Notes: generated from the sequence alone by a model not told the origin. Shown: positions 21,640 to 32,600, numbered from the stretch's first letter. The stretch: DNA of 64,000 nucleotides from Amyelois transitella (GCF_032362555.1 NC_083522.1:7046001-7110000); one strand, 5' to 3'. Program-made: numbers and translations.

Positions 21640-21779
21640 AAATTATATTTTGTGAAATAAGCCCATTCAATACATAGTTACACTCACGCTCATACTCAAC
21701 ATATATTAACTCCCTAGTGCTCTATTAACTCACTGCTGTTTTCTTGTTATTTTGTGTTGATATTTTTAATATGTATCCT

Positions 21780-21989
21780 TCATATTGAATGGCAAAGCCT
21801 CCGTACTAGGTTCCACTGAAAATCAGCGCATTGTGTAACCTCATCATACACATGCATATGCTGAGTGGAAACCCTTTTGGTCGCATCATGTATTTTTTTT
21901 TTATTTTTATCTCTGTTTATGAATGAAAATGTTATGTTACATCTTGCGCCAAATAAAGATTTTTCTTTCTTTCTTTCTTTCTTTCTTTC
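21780..21989 (+). repeat. Possible retroelement 3' end with (TTTC)n microsatellite
   Basis: A GCGCCAAATAAAGATTTTTC segment contains AATAAA and leads into TTTC repeated about seven times (21961-21989). Interspersed elements next to (GAAA)n/(TTTC)n microsatellites are known in Lepidoptera. No coding remnant was recognised. Confidence 0.4.
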
Positions 21990-22650
21990 AATTAAATTTA
22001 TCATGATTGAGAGTTTATTTTGAAAATAATTATACTTTTTTTACGCAAAATGTACTCCTATCATTCTTTCCAGCAATACAAATGTTGTTAAAATATCATT
22101 TACTGTTGAGGAATTTATTTTACTTCACCATCCTTGGCAAACTTCGACATATAGTGTTATTTTAAGTTTTAAGGCCTTCTACATACACTTACTGTATGTA
22201 TAAAATTCAAATGGAATCTTGTATACGGATATTCTACTCGCTTTGTTGTAAAGGTGTAATGCAACGTCCAAGTTCAACTTAGTAACTTTATCCTTAATCT
22301 TTTAAACATTTTGGGCGAGTAATCAATCACAAAAGGCCGGATCCCGGAGAGCCGCGTCTCCCTGTCTCCCGGGCACAAACACAGACTGTGTCCCACGAAA
22401 CTGATGAAAATGTGTATTTAGAAAAACAACAGCTCTATTATTGTTTAACGTAAATCGCACGGGATTAAGGATAACTTATGTGCTTCTTACATTCTCAACT
22501 ATTTGTGTCTCTTCCAAATTTCATTAGTATTGGTGAAGTAGAAAGACAAACACAAGTTATCATTTTTTTATGTATGAATGATAAAGGTCCACCTGCATTA
22601 GCTTCGTTTAGTCCTCCCATGGGAATCAGGGAACTATGCAGAGCTCAAAA
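21990..22650. other. Gene-free stretch
   Basis: AT-rich, with a GC-rich patch at 22335-22395 (CCGGATCCCGGAGAGCCGCG) that has local inverted symmetry around CCCGGAGA and TCTCCCGGG-like pieces. Nothing else was recognised. Confidence 0.35.
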
Positions 22651-22651
22651 A

Positions 22652-22855
22652 AAAAATTCAAAATTTTATTCATTAGTATAGGATACTTCATATAGCTTAA
22701 TAAAAATTTCGTCAAAACGTTTGGATTCACAACATTGGTTGACGTCAAAACTAAGTTTACTGCCAGTGCAGAAGAAGCGGTAACAAACTGCACTGCAGCA
22801 TTTTCTTCAACAACGTCAACTTCACAATTATCTCGTGAAACGGTGTAGTTTCTGC
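22652..22855 (-). mobile_element. LINE 3' untranslated end, type shared with 58455-58672
   Basis: On the minus strand it reads AAGTTGACGTTGTTGAAGAA, then GTGCAGTTTGTTACCGCTTC and TTGACGTCAACC, ending in an AT-rich tail with GAATTTT units. A second copy with the same landmarks lies at 58455-58672. No reverse-transcriptase frame remains here. Confidence 0.65.
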
Positions 22856-23530
22856 CTACTGGTTCCTTGGATGTAGTTTCGTTGTTTTCAATCTTTTAGT
22901 TACCTATTGCATAATGCTTGAACAAACAGATACACGTAACAATTTTTCTAATCTTATTTTCGGATTCGACATCGATCTAGTAACACCCTATTTTTATAAG
23001 TAAGTTTAATATTTCAGTCGCAGCACAAAGCTAATTTGGTTTTACTTGTAGAGCGACAATAAATTAATGCAGGCAACTTTTCAATTAATATTTTCCGTGG
23101 TTTTAATCCATTATGAAACCATGATTAAAAGCATTTTGTATTAAAACTCATTACTTACCTATAATAACGACCATAGGATAAAAAAAAGGAAAAGACTTCG
23201 TTTGCATTTCATTTTTACAAAATTAAATATATATTACTTTTACCTTTGAGCACTATATATTATCAAGATTTATATGAGTCAAGAATCTATATGCGATTTG
23301 ATTTTTACCCCAAGTGGCGGTTATAATCGGCTATAATCGTAAGGGTTACTTAAAAATAGATTAAATGAGTTGCCACGATGCGTGGGTGCATGACGTAGCC
23401 AGTTTAATTATGGATTTAAGTTTAATGATAAAATAGTAAGGCTCTAAAAGATTAATTGTTACTGAATAAACATCGTTTCGCTTTAATGCCTGGTGGTAAG
23501 CCGTTCAGTGAATAAACATTACTGTTATAG
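22856..23530. other. Gene-free AT-rich stretch
   Basis: No reading frame, RNA gene or recognised repeat was seen. Confidence 0.4.
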
Positions 23531-23645
23531 TAAAGCGGCGAGATTGCATGGAGAGAGTAATGAATGCGAATGAAGGAATCGTGGCAAATGGAATGGAATG
23601 TAGTCTCTGTCTACCCCTATGGACAAGAGAAATTTTATGTATCTA
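23531..23645 (+). mobile_element. LF2 LINE 3' fragment
   Basis: GATTGCATGGAGAGAGTAAT, AATCGTGGCAAATGGAATGG, TAGTCTCTGTCTACCCCTAT and a short ATTTTATGTAT tail appear in the LF2 order. A SINE fragment follows directly. Confidence 0.6.
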
Positions 23646-23659
23646 CGTGTATATCATCT

Positions 23660-23835
23660 TAGCACTCTGCCAGGGCATGATGAGAAATGAACTTTCTCTC
23701 GTAGCCGTGGGTATTGGATGTTTATTTATATTAGTATTTTTTATAAAATATAGCATCGTTGAGTTAGTATCTCGTAACACAAGTCTCGGACTTATTTCGA
23801 AGCTAAGTCAAGTCAATCAATGTGATTACTTTACA
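23660..23835 (+). mobile_element. tRNA-derived SINE (type 1), head deleted
   Basis: Keeps the body that follows the tRNA head in the copy at 27814: CAGGGCATGATGAGAAATGA, ATATAGCATCGTTGAGTTAG and ATCTCGTAACACAAGTCTCG. The tRNA part with its A and B boxes is missing. Confidence 0.7.
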
Positions 23836-24082
23836 CTGGTAAGAGTCGTCTAAAGGATAAAAGCAATAACAACTAAAGCGACTATAGATACAGAATATGG
23901 TCAGCCGATTAAAAAAGATTTCTCATGCCAAATGCTTGTTATCGCTCCATTTTACTTGCTGCCTCTTATTAGACGTGATTGGTGACAAGCTGAGAATACA
24001 ATTGCAAATATGCTTTAATGGAATCTAGAAGAAATGTGTCCGTGTTATAAACATTCCAAAAAAAATGTAATGAAATTCCTCA

Positions 24083-24245
24083 TACACGTTTATATCTCTT
24101 GGCAACTCGACAGAGCCAACAGTCTAGAAAAGACTGATACTGGCCACGTTCAGCTTTTTGGCTCGATGATAGAATTGAGATTCAAGTAGTGACAGGTTGC
24201 CAGTCCATCAGAAGAATCACAAATTTATAAGCCTATCCCTTAGTA
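24083..24245 (-). repeat. SF1 repeat, 3' two-thirds
   Basis: From a degraded hairpin end to the TTATAAGCCTATCCCTTAGT block, after which the 5' part is absent. Confidence 0.75.
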
Positions 24246-24429
24246 ATAACATAATAACACTAAGGTATTATTATACCACTAATTATGTTATGAAAACGCC
24301 ACTCATTTGGAACTCTGTTTTCAGAGCAATCAAACTTTTGCAAACTCCACACCGTCATTATAAGTTTATTATAACACAGCGAAGGAACTTAGGTTTTGAG
24401 TGCCACCCACTTCATATAATAATACGTAA

Positions 24430-24560
24430 ATATATATCAAGTATTTATTCCTTGTGGGGTAGACACGCCACGATTAGCTGTATGATTAACGTAATAATTG
24501 AGAGCTAAAGGTTGCTAGCCCAGCTCGTAGCAGAAATCTAAGTTTATTAGCCTTTCCTTA
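24430..24560 (-). repeat. SF1 repeat, strongly diverged
   Basis: CCTTGTGGGGTAGACACGCC, TTGAGAGCTAAAGGTTGCTA and TTATTAGCCTTTCCTT keep SF1 order, but several blocks are deleted. Confidence 0.5.
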
Positions 24561-25009
24561 CAAATTATTTGTTTTACTTTGTTTAACAATTACTTGAACT
24601 GTTGACCACATAAGCACAAAATGGAAAATTACAGCAAAGACCACTTAAGTCATTAATAAATCGCATCGTAAAACGGAAAATTTCAATGAATATGCCATAG
24701 TCGGGCGGTCAACCATTAAATACATTTTATTCGTGTGATAAATAGGGTAACCAACACCGATATATTCTTCGACATAAATCAGAAAAATACCTACACATGC
24801 AGTGGCAAATTAATTACTATGTAAGTACAATGATAATAAAAATAATAACTAAAACGTAATGAGCGCATATTATTAAATTTTTGTTTTTCTGTGCATTTGC
24901 AGTCGTGATAAACAACAACTAATAAAAAACAATAAACAAAAATCATAATAAACATAAAAGTGTGAATATTTGTTACCGAGTTTATTCCATAACCACCGGT
25001 CATTTAGCA

Positions 25010-25150
25010 TACACACATACACACACATATCACCTCTATATCTTCTATGGAGGAGACATAACCATTAATTAATCGTTGTATTCGAAGACTAATAGACGAA
25101 GCTAAATAGTTCAATCATGGAATTGAGATTCTGAAAGAATTCTATTTAAG
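25010..25150 (-). repeat. SF1 repeat, old 3' fragment
   Basis: A CATACACACATATCACCTCT tail, a hairpin remnant TATCTTCTATGGAGGAGACA and CATGGAATTGAGATTCTGAA. Divergence is high. Confidence 0.45.
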
Positions 25151-25375
25151 AAACAAAACTCAAAATTTCAATGTCTCAGGTTTACGGGTCTGGAAACTTT
25201 CAACAAATATTTGTTTTCGAAAAAGATACGAGACAAGCGAACACCAATTGATTTCTATTTATATTGCAATGAAAAGATCAAAAATAAATAATGGCAAAAC
25301 AATAATTGTAAAACAAAAGCCCGAAACAATCAAACGATCCGGGACGATCCCACAACCGCCTATCATCTGGCAACC

Positions 25376-25588
25376 TCAGTGATAAGGCGCGGGGCGGGCG
25401 GGCGGCGGACTGGCGCGACGTTCAGGCGCCCCAGTCGCCGCCCGCCGCCGTACCCGCGCCGACGTGCCGCCCTAGACCACTCACGCGCTAATTTTACACG
25501 CTACAACACCTAATTTTACCTACATTCAACCCAAAAGTGTAGTGAACCAGATTTGTGCAACGTACACACGGTGGAAGACTTTGTAAGT
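25376..25588 (+). promoter_or_regulatory. GC-rich promoter and noncoding first exon of an off-window gene
   Basis: In otherwise AT-rich DNA, 25388-25465 is almost all G and C and rich in CpG (for example GGCGCGGGGCGGGCGGGCGG). An initiator match, TCAGT, lies at 25376-25380. Downstream, a leader with no ATG runs to GAAGACTTT and then a consensus 5' splice site GTAAGT at 25583. This is the usual layout of an insect housekeeping or developmental promoter with a noncoding first exon. No coding exon follows inside the window, so its gene, if real, has a first intron over 38 kb. The start site is an inference. Confidence 0.5.
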
Positions 25589-25732
25589 TAACCTTTTTTG
25601 CTTTTTTATAGTGTCTTAATCGGCGAGATGTTACAGCCATTTTATAGGGTTCAACCTTGAATCGGTTTTATTTTATCTTTATTACATAAAATACTTATGT
25701 TACTATAATGTTATACGCTATAATACTGTGCC

Positions 25733-25862
25733 CTAAGCCCACGAGCTTGCATGAAACGAAAGTTATGGATGTAGATAATGCAGAATAAGTATGCAGATAT
25801 CGTAGGAAAATACTACATTTTTCCACTCTGTCTACCCGTCCGGGAAAGACATTATATTTAAT
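25733..25862 (+). mobile_element. LF2 LINE 3' fragment
   Basis: CACGAGCTTGCATGAAACG, AGTATGCAGATATCGTAGG and CTGTCTACCCGTCCGGGAAA follow LF2 order. The (ATGT) tail has decayed to ATTATATTTAAT. Confidence 0.6.
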
Positions 25863-27106
25863 ACTTACTAAGAGTCAACCAATGATAGTTACCTTCTTGG
25901 CTTGAGACTTATGCTATGGAAAGCACAGATAAAGTGTAATTAGTAATAGAAATACTTCCGACTGAAGTGTGAATTCGGCTTTACATTTTTCCTTATTACG
26001 AAATATTGTTTATAAATAACTCTTATATCGTTAATAAGTCATCAGTGTTTGGATAAGCGCGACCTGTTCTGGAAGCTGGGAATGATGTCAAGGTTCGGAA
26101 CCTTGTTAATGCGAGACTTCACGGTAAAACACGCGTATTGCGTTTCGTTCGTCATTTTGGCGACATCTCATGAACATTTCGGTGGAAAAAGAAATTTCTT
26201 TTGTAAATAGCTTGTTATGAACAATTAACATATCAGCACTTACGGAGTAGACAGAGTAAAATATCACAAGATCCGAAAACAGTCCTTATTGGAATTAAGA
26301 TATTGGCTATAAATTTATCAGCAATTAGATTCACTAGAGAGTTATATTATGTAATTTTGGTGGCGAAATTAACTGCAGATAACAACGCAAAATAGTATTC
26401 CTAACCTCTTGTGTGGCAACGTTAAGTCGAATAGCGCCCAGCTGAACGTGACCTTCGCGTCTTTTCCAGACTGACCACTTCTCTTCCATCATCTCCTCTA
26501 TTATCTCTCCATGGCTCTATTGCGACTTTTGTTTAACCCTGCTTATTCATTTTTTAAACTTATCTCTTGTAATGCCTTCAAATTAGCAGTGAGAAAAAAA
26601 TACTTACCATTGACTGCTTCATTCTTGGTTTAAATCATTTATTATCAGGTTATTATTTCGACTAGAAAAATATTTTATGATAAATTCCTAAAATATGTAG
26701 TTTAGTAGATTTTCACGTTTATATTTTTTTGCTTTCGATTTTTTTATTTAAATTATAGCCTCAAATAATTTACTTTAAATTTGTACAACCAATGTCAACA
26801 TCAAAATTGAATCGTGTAATAAAAATGTTTACACGCTTCGCGACTCAGAGATACAATAATTTCCAATTAAAAAAAAACAATTTCCTGAGTGCATCGCAAG
26901 AAGCTACGTAACCTCGTGTAGAGTAATTCTGTGAAAGGATGAATGCAATTGGATTCCCAGAGACAAATTGTTTCGATGCATAAAGGCAAGCACATTTTTC
27001 TTCTTTATGGTCTTCTGTCTTGTTGTACGTACATCGAGTATTTTGTTGAATTTGAACAATTGAAACCCCGTTTTTCAACATTGGATTTATTGTATCACGT
27101 AAGTGA
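25863..27106. other. Gene-free stretch, putative intron
   Basis: No coding exon recognised. A short SF1-like piece (AGCTGAACGTGACCTTCGCG) lies at about 26441-26475. Confidence 0.4.
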
Positions 27107-27364
27107 GGTGTGGTTGCCGGCACCAATACAAAAAAGAATAGGACCACTCCATCTCTTTTCCATGGATGTCGTAAAAGGCGACTCAGGGATAGGCTTGCAA
27201 ACTTGGGATTCTTTTTCAGGCGATGGGCTAGCAACCTGTCACTATTTGAATCTCAATTATATCATTAAGCCAAATAGCTGAACGTGGCCATTCAGTCTTT
27301 TCAAGACTGTTGGCTCTGTCTACCCCGCAAGGGATATAGACGTGACCATATGTATGTATGTATC
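27107..27364 (+). repeat. SF1 repeat, full length
   Basis: One of the best copies: a GTGTGGTTGCCGGCACCAAT start, ATGGATGTCGTAAAAGGCGA, GCGATGGGCTAGCAACCTGT, TCAAGACTGTTGGCTCTGTC, CCCCGCAAGGGATATAGACG, and an ATGTATGTATGTAT tail. Confidence 0.9.
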
Positions 27365-27813
27365 ACGTAAAAACGTTAAAAATTCTGAAAGATATATTGT
27401 GTTATTTACATATCAAACCGCGGAGTCTTGAAATTTCGAGAAAATTGAGATTTGAAATTTGAGGTGCGAGAGTTGCATAAAGAGAAAATTTCTCAAAATT
27501 CCTAAAGAAATTGAAATTAACGGAATTTCTCGTTTTATTCGAAAATAAAATAAAATTAACAATACTAATACTGGTTTCGATCGGTTACCTTCATCAAATA
27601 TCAATAATATACTAAAGGAGAAATTTTTTATTACAATGACTATTACTACAATAACTTTAAAACAAACAAACTGAACCTGACCAACTTACCATAAAACAAC
27701 ACTAAAAGCCATGTTAAATCCGCGACCAGTATCTTGAGGCTATCTTATTATCAGTGATCAGACACCAAAAGGCAAAGGATCGAAAAAGGACGAGATAAAC
27801 AGAGTAACATAAA

Positions 27814-28075
27814 CGGCCTCTGTGGCTCAGCGGTAGTACGCTTGTCTGTGACACCGGAGGTCCCGGGTTCGAATCCCGGTCAGGGCATGATGAGAAAAGA
27901 ACTTTTTCTGATTGGCCTGGGTCTTGGATGTTTATCTATATAAGTATTTATTATAAAATATAGTATCGTTGAGTTAGTATCTCGTAACACAAGTTTCGAA
28001 CTTACTTCGAGGCTAACTCAATCAATGTAATTTGTCCCGTATATATTTATTTATTTATATTTATTTATTTATAAA
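27814..28075 (+). mobile_element. tRNA-derived SINE (type 1), full length
   Basis: The tRNA-like head has box A, TGTGGCTCAGCGG, at 27821-27833 and box B, GGTTCGAATCC, at 27866-27876. The unrelated body has GGCATGATGAGAAAAGAAC and TAGTATCTCGTAACACAAG, and a (TTTA)n tail ends near 28073. It resembles the Metulj-type SINEs of butterflies and moths (recalled, not searched). The acceptor stem no longer pairs properly, so it is not a working tRNA gene. Transcription would be by RNA polymerase III. Confidence 0.85.
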
Positions 28076-28140
28076 TCCCAGTTAAAAAATAAATATGTTA
28101 CAGATCTTTACTTTTTTAGAATGACATTGTAGCTGTAGAA

Positions 28141-28179
28141 TTGTGTTATGATTTTATTGAAAAAAATATCATAACACAA
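28141..28179. repeat. 12-bp inverted repeat
   Basis: TTGTGTTATGAT at 28141-28152 and ATCATAACACAA at 28168-28179 are exact reverse complements around a 15-base loop. Confidence 0.6.
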
Positions 28180-28267
28180 AATAAAATACAGACATTCCGA
28201 ATAAGATAATTTTCTAAAAAATTATTAATTTATATATCATATGTGTATCGTAAAGATTTTAAGTTCT

Positions 28268-28460
28268 TAGAAATTGTCGGGTCCATGGACGACGAGCGTT
28301 CTTCTGCGTTCTTCATATTTTATGCCCTAGTTATGGATGCCTGTGCCGGAAATTGTCAGGTCCACGGGCGTCTCTTCCGACCGCGAGCGAGCGTAGCGCA
28401 CACAAGGACGACACGATTTTTCAGTTTCACGCTGACATTTTTCCATATATGGCACATCAT
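28268..28460. repeat. GC-richer segment with an 82-bp-spaced direct repeat
   Basis: GAAATTGTCGGGTCCATGG near 28270 recurs as GAAATTGTCAGGTCCACGG near 28352. The segment then runs into CCGCGAGCGAGCGTAGCGCA. The base composition and duplicated start suggest a short repeat array or transposon fragment of unknown type. Confidence 0.4.
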
Positions 28461-29327
28461 TTTTCCTGACCGATGTACGGTACATTGTAACTTGATATTA
28501 GTTTCATAATAGAACCGAGACCACAGAAATCGGATGACAGAGTGAAGTTTAGATGTCTGTTTCCTCAATGTGGGCTACATAGAAAAGTACTTCGATTATG
28601 ATATGAAGCTGGTAAGTACATACTCGTATATATTTTTGTCACCCACCGCACGTACTTATATGCTTCAGGTGTTCTGCCTGTTAGGGATTTTTCTTCTTCA
28701 TTACAATGAAGAATGGTTTGTGTGATAATGTGGTTAATAAGAGCGCCTTTTAACCCCGAGGGATTACGATTTAAATAAAAAGAGTAATTTCCCTTTACAA
28801 TACTCGAAGTATTTCTTTTACGTATTAAAAACATTATTGAGCTTCAAAGCTTTATCAGGTGAATGTTTTTAAAGCTTTATAAAATAGTCTATATATTAAC
28901 GGATTAAATGAACATAAGCATAGTGATAACATAATCTTGATATTATTCAAAATTTATATTTATGTTTTTCCAAAAGCACAACTTATTTCAGCGATGAAAA
29001 GTATTTGAACATAATAAAGTACCTAGTAAGAAAGGTCTGTCCATGAACAATATTTCATTCAATATTATTAGTGCTTACTGGTATATGAGCACTACGCAGT
29101 TAGCTACATTTACTGCAGTCTTCTACAGTATCCCGGAAATTAGATGTTCCATCCAACGGAGTTTCCCGCGCTGTAAAGTAATAGAAATGTCGAGATTGTA
29201 TCATTTATCTACTAGTTGTCTCCTGTGACTTCGTATTATTCATACAAACATAAATATAATGACCGATTAAACAGAGCTAGCATTTTTTTAAATTCTGAAA
29301 GGTGGATGTGGTGACTCAGCTTTATAA

Positions 29328-29592
29328 CTTAGTAGCTGTGCCCGCAACTTCTTCCGCGTGGAAAAGTTATTTTGGGCATCATTGAAGCTCTCAAGGATCA
29401 ATAATTTTCCCCGTTTTTCACATATTCCATTATTTATTTGCTCCTTATAGTTGCAGCATGATGATATATAGCCTAAAGCCTTCCTCGATAAATGGTCTAA
29501 CAACGTAAGAATATTTTTTCAATTCGATCCCTTAGTTCCTGAGATTAGCGCGTTCATACAAATTCTTCAGCTTTATAATATTAGTTTTTTAT
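29328..29592 (+). mobile_element. Nonautonomous element, TAGCTGTGCCCGC type
   Basis: Starts TAGCTGTGCCCGCAACTTC and TTCCGCGTGGAAAAGTTATT. It includes GCCTTCCTCGATAAATGGTC and ends CTTCAGCTTTATAATATTAG. The 43362-44051 copy shares start and end. It has no coding capacity. Confidence 0.7.
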
Positions 29593-29602
29593 ATAATATT
29601 AG

Positions 29603-29650
29603 ATTGATGGAATTGAAATTCAAAAAGTGATAGGTTGCAAGCCCATCGCA
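29603..29650 (-). repeat. SF1 repeat, short internal fragment
   Basis: TGGAATTGAAATTCAAAAAG and GGTTGCAAGCCCATCGCATA come from the SF1 middle. The copy stops where a perfect palindrome takes over. Confidence 0.6.
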
Positions 29651-29685
29651 TATAAGAAAAATCACAAGTTGTGATTTTTCTTATA
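29651..29685. repeat. Perfect 35-bp palindrome at an SF1 break
   Basis: TATAAGAAAAATCACAA at 29651-29667 is mirrored exactly at 29669-29685 around a single G. The left arm is a modified SF1 segment, so the right arm looks like an inverted copy made at the break point. Confidence 0.75.
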
Positions 29686-29788
29686 TTATTATTATTTCAA
29701 TCAAGAGATTGACTTTTTAAATTTGAGGTAGTATGTTAAAAATTTGGTGTTGTACGTGCCAGGTGCAGAAGAATATGTAGTATAGCTC

Positions 29789-29831
29789 GTATGTGCCAGG
29801 TAATTCTCATGCACTTGCACCTGGAACATAC
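29789..29831. repeat. 13-bp stem-loop with an extra direct copy
   Basis: GTATGTGCCAGGT at 29789-29801 pairs with ACCTGGAACATAC at 29819-29831, one mismatch. A further GTGCCAGGTGCA lies at about 29756 and pairs with TGCACCTGGAAC, so alternative stems are possible. Confidence 0.6.
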
Positions 29832-30257
29832 TATTACTCTGAAATAATATAAGACTATAGATAAGATGAAAGATTACAAAAGAGTTGAGGTGAAAAAAAA
29901 AAACTTGATGTACGTGTTTAATTTATAAATTTTGATTGGCCTGTTCCTTCCTTTGATGTATACATTATAAATCATCATCATCAATCACTCCATACACCGA
30001 TTACTGCCGCTCCAATCCGAATTGATCTGTTATTCCGGATATGTTATATGCTGACACGACATCCCGACTATGTGAATACTGCATGAATGCATTCTGATGA
30101 TTTATGATGACTAAAGGTCCGAGCACACTAGATGTAGACAAGAAAGCGCAATTTAAAAGCGCGTCCGCACCCAGTTTTAATACAAAAAAACCTCTTAATC
30201 ATTTTCATTTATTCCTTTAATATGGTTACAATATAGGTCTTAATTATTTATGTAGAG

Positions 30258-30511
30258 TTACATATAATCACGTTTATAGCCCCTGCGAGGTAGACAGAGC
30301 CAACAGTCTTGTAAAGACTGATAGGCCACGTTCAGCTATTTGGCTTTAAGATAGAATTGAGATTCAAATAGTGACAGGTTGCTAGCCCATCGCCTAAAAC
30401 AAGAATCCCAAGTTTATAAGCCTACCCCTTAGTCGCCTTTTACGACATCCATGGGAGAGAGATGGAGTGGTCCTATTCTTTTTTCTATTTGTGCCGGGAA
30501 TCACACGGCAC
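30258..30511 (-). repeat. SF1 repeat, full length
   Basis: A complete minus-strand copy, from the ATAATCACGTTTATAGCCCC end to TGTGCCGGGAATCACACGGC. It lies 390 bases from a plus-strand copy, with a nonautonomous element between them. Confidence 0.9.
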
Positions 30512-30574
30512 TGCACTTATGTAAAGTTTTTGTGAACATATATTCTACCTCTCAAGGCGTCGGAATTATCCTAC

Positions 30575-30786
30575 TATCCTATCCTACTACTATTTTAAAG
30601 GCGAAAGTTTGTATGGATGTATGGATGTTTGTTACTCTTTCACGCAAAAACTACTGAACCAATTACCATGAAATTTGGTATGTAGGTAGCTGAAGACCCA
30701 GAATAACACATAGGCTACTTTTTATCCCAGAGTTCCCGCGGGATTGATAGGGTTTCCATGCGGACGAAGTCGCGGGCGGCCTCTAG
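30575..30786 (-). mobile_element. Nonautonomous element, CGACTTCGTCCGC type, minus strand
   Basis: CTACTGAACCAATTACCATG, AATTTGGTATGTAGGTAGCT and ATGCGGACGAAGTCGCGGGC in plus order show the element in reverse. The last block is its start. Confidence 0.65.
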
Positions 30787-30903
30787 TATACATATATTTC
30801 AAAGTCACATTGCGGCGTTATGGCAGAGTAGATGGGGCGCGGGCCCGCGTTTCTATTTAATGTGAAGAGTTCGAAGAGTTTCTTGTATTACAACTAATTG
30901 CTG

Positions 30904-31125
30904 TGTGATTTCCGGCACCCGTTAAAAAAAAAATAGGACCAATGCTTTTCTTTCCCATGGAAGTCGTATCAGGCGACTAAGGAAAAGGCTTATAAACATG
31001 GGATTTTTCTTTTAGGCGATGGGCTAAGAACATGTCACTATTTTAATTTCAATTTTATCATTAAGCCAAAAAGCTTGTTCTTTACTGTTAGCTTTGTCTA
31101 CCCCGCAAGGATTATAGACGTATTA
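30904..31125 (+). repeat. SF1 repeat, nearly complete, diverged
   Basis: GTGATTTCCGGCACCCGTTA, CCATGGAAGTCGTATCAGGC, GGCGATGGGCTAAGAACATG and CCCCGCAAGGATTATAGACG. A block between AAGCC and the final hairpin is shortened. Confidence 0.75.
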
Positions 31126-31162
31126 CAAAAAGGAAAACAAATCTTTACATTTCATACTTGTA

Positions 31163-31250
31163 TGTATTTCAGAGAAGTGTGGAAGTGGAAAGAGGTAGTC
31201 TCTGCCTACCCCTCCGGGAAAGAGGCGGGATTTTATGTATGTATGTATTT
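31163..31250 (+). mobile_element. LF2 LINE 3' terminus
   Basis: One frame reads WKWKEVVSAYPSGKEAG, the LF2 protein end. Then GAGGCGGGATTTTATGTATG and an (ATGT) tail follow. It lies 40 bases after an SF1 copy. Confidence 0.7.
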
Positions 31251-32479
31251 ATTTTATATTGATAATGCTACAAACTATGAATAAATACGAAACTAAACGT
31301 GTGTAGGTAGCAATCTTGAGGATTTTCACGGAAAGCTGCCCACGCCCGCCTCGAGAGGCACTCCAAATATACTCCTGCTAAACACGGCCCTATGACTTTG
31401 AGGAGATATACTACACACATACACATAATACGTTGAACATAACATTGTGAGAAAATCTGCACATTCAGGTTATACAATTACTTATGTGTTCCTGTGCAAA
31501 GGATGTTTGAACAAGTTTAAAAAAAAGTGGAATCAAATTTTGATTTTAATCACTCAGGCGATTTTACATTAGGTGATTTCAGGGCACAAAAAAAGTGCAA
31601 TAAATCATTTGACGTGGTACTTTGTTTGAAGTAAAATATATTTTTTTTAATTCCTGAGAATATTTTTTATTCCTATTCATTACAATGAAAAAATGTTTTA
31701 ATGAAACAGTTAAATCTTCTTAAAATAATAAATGCCGATGTAAAGTTACTTTCAGTCATTCTGAGTGTCTCCTAGCAAAGCTGCTAGTGCAGAAAATCTC
31801 ACACAATTCTTAAACGTACATATATACCGCAATATATGTGAGCGGAAAGGTTTTAATTAAAACAAAGATTTTCACACTGGCCGCTAAGAAAATAAAGGCA
31901 AGAAAAATGTACCGGCGAAACATTATAACGTAGCGGAACAAAGCAAGTAAAAATTTTAATATGTTTAGCAGACTTATAAGAAAGTGGGTTTTTATAATTT
32001 TATTTGGAGGTAGAGGTTCATTTAACTGTGTATAACATTATGTAGAAACTTCCAGTTATTTCATGGCGCTTCAATGTCTGTATGTTTGTTTTATGTAGTA
32101 CCGTAGATACTAAAGTTACCATCCTGTGCACTCTGGATAATGGAAACGTTATCATTTCGAACTCGTATAAAAAATTGAATGACCAATGTATCGTTTTTTT
32201 GTAAACCGCCGATTAAGTTCCTGAAACAAAAAGATTCGTCCGTCTGTTTGTTATATTTACTCTTTAAGGCACAAAACTTAATGATAGAATTTTTAAGAAA
32301 CTTTCCAGTACCTAACAATTGGAATAACATTCGAATTATAAGTTGAAATTTGTAGAGATAACAGAGACTTAATGCGGACGAAGTCGCGGACAACAATTAG
32401 TTTTGCAATGAATCACACAACACTGAAAAGTGAATTTTTAGGTGAGTATTTATGCTGCGTCAGACTACTATCATGATGA
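31251..32479. other. Gene-free stretch, putative intron
   Basis: No exon recognised. A scrap of a nonautonomous element, ATGCGGACGAAGTCGCGGAC, lies at 32372-32391. Confidence 0.4.
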
Positions 32480-32600
32480 TGATTCCTGCATACTTCTCTT
32501 GCTTCATTCTTATTTATCACCCTATTCGGTTGAGAGTACTCTTGATCTAACATTTTTACCAAGATTTGATTTAATCACAGTACGCCTAAAACTTCCCTTT
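32480..32600 (-). mobile_element. LF2 LINE fragment
   Basis: TTCCTGCATACTTCTCTTGC, AGAGTACTCTTGATCTAACA and ATTTGATTTAATCAC appear in minus-strand LF2 order, without the terminal hairpin. Confidence 0.5.

Noticed and set aside
26845-27281. Long overlapping frames on both strands
   Set aside because: They run through an SF1 copy and AT-rich flanks, with no protein family resemblance.
27814-27890. Possible functional tRNA gene
   Set aside because: Boxes A and B are good, but the acceptor stem is mismatched and a conserved SINE body follows; the same body occurs elsewhere without the head.
32431-32450. AG/GTGAGT junction as another ratchet site
   Set aside because: The upstream sequence is purine-rich, with only a short T run.
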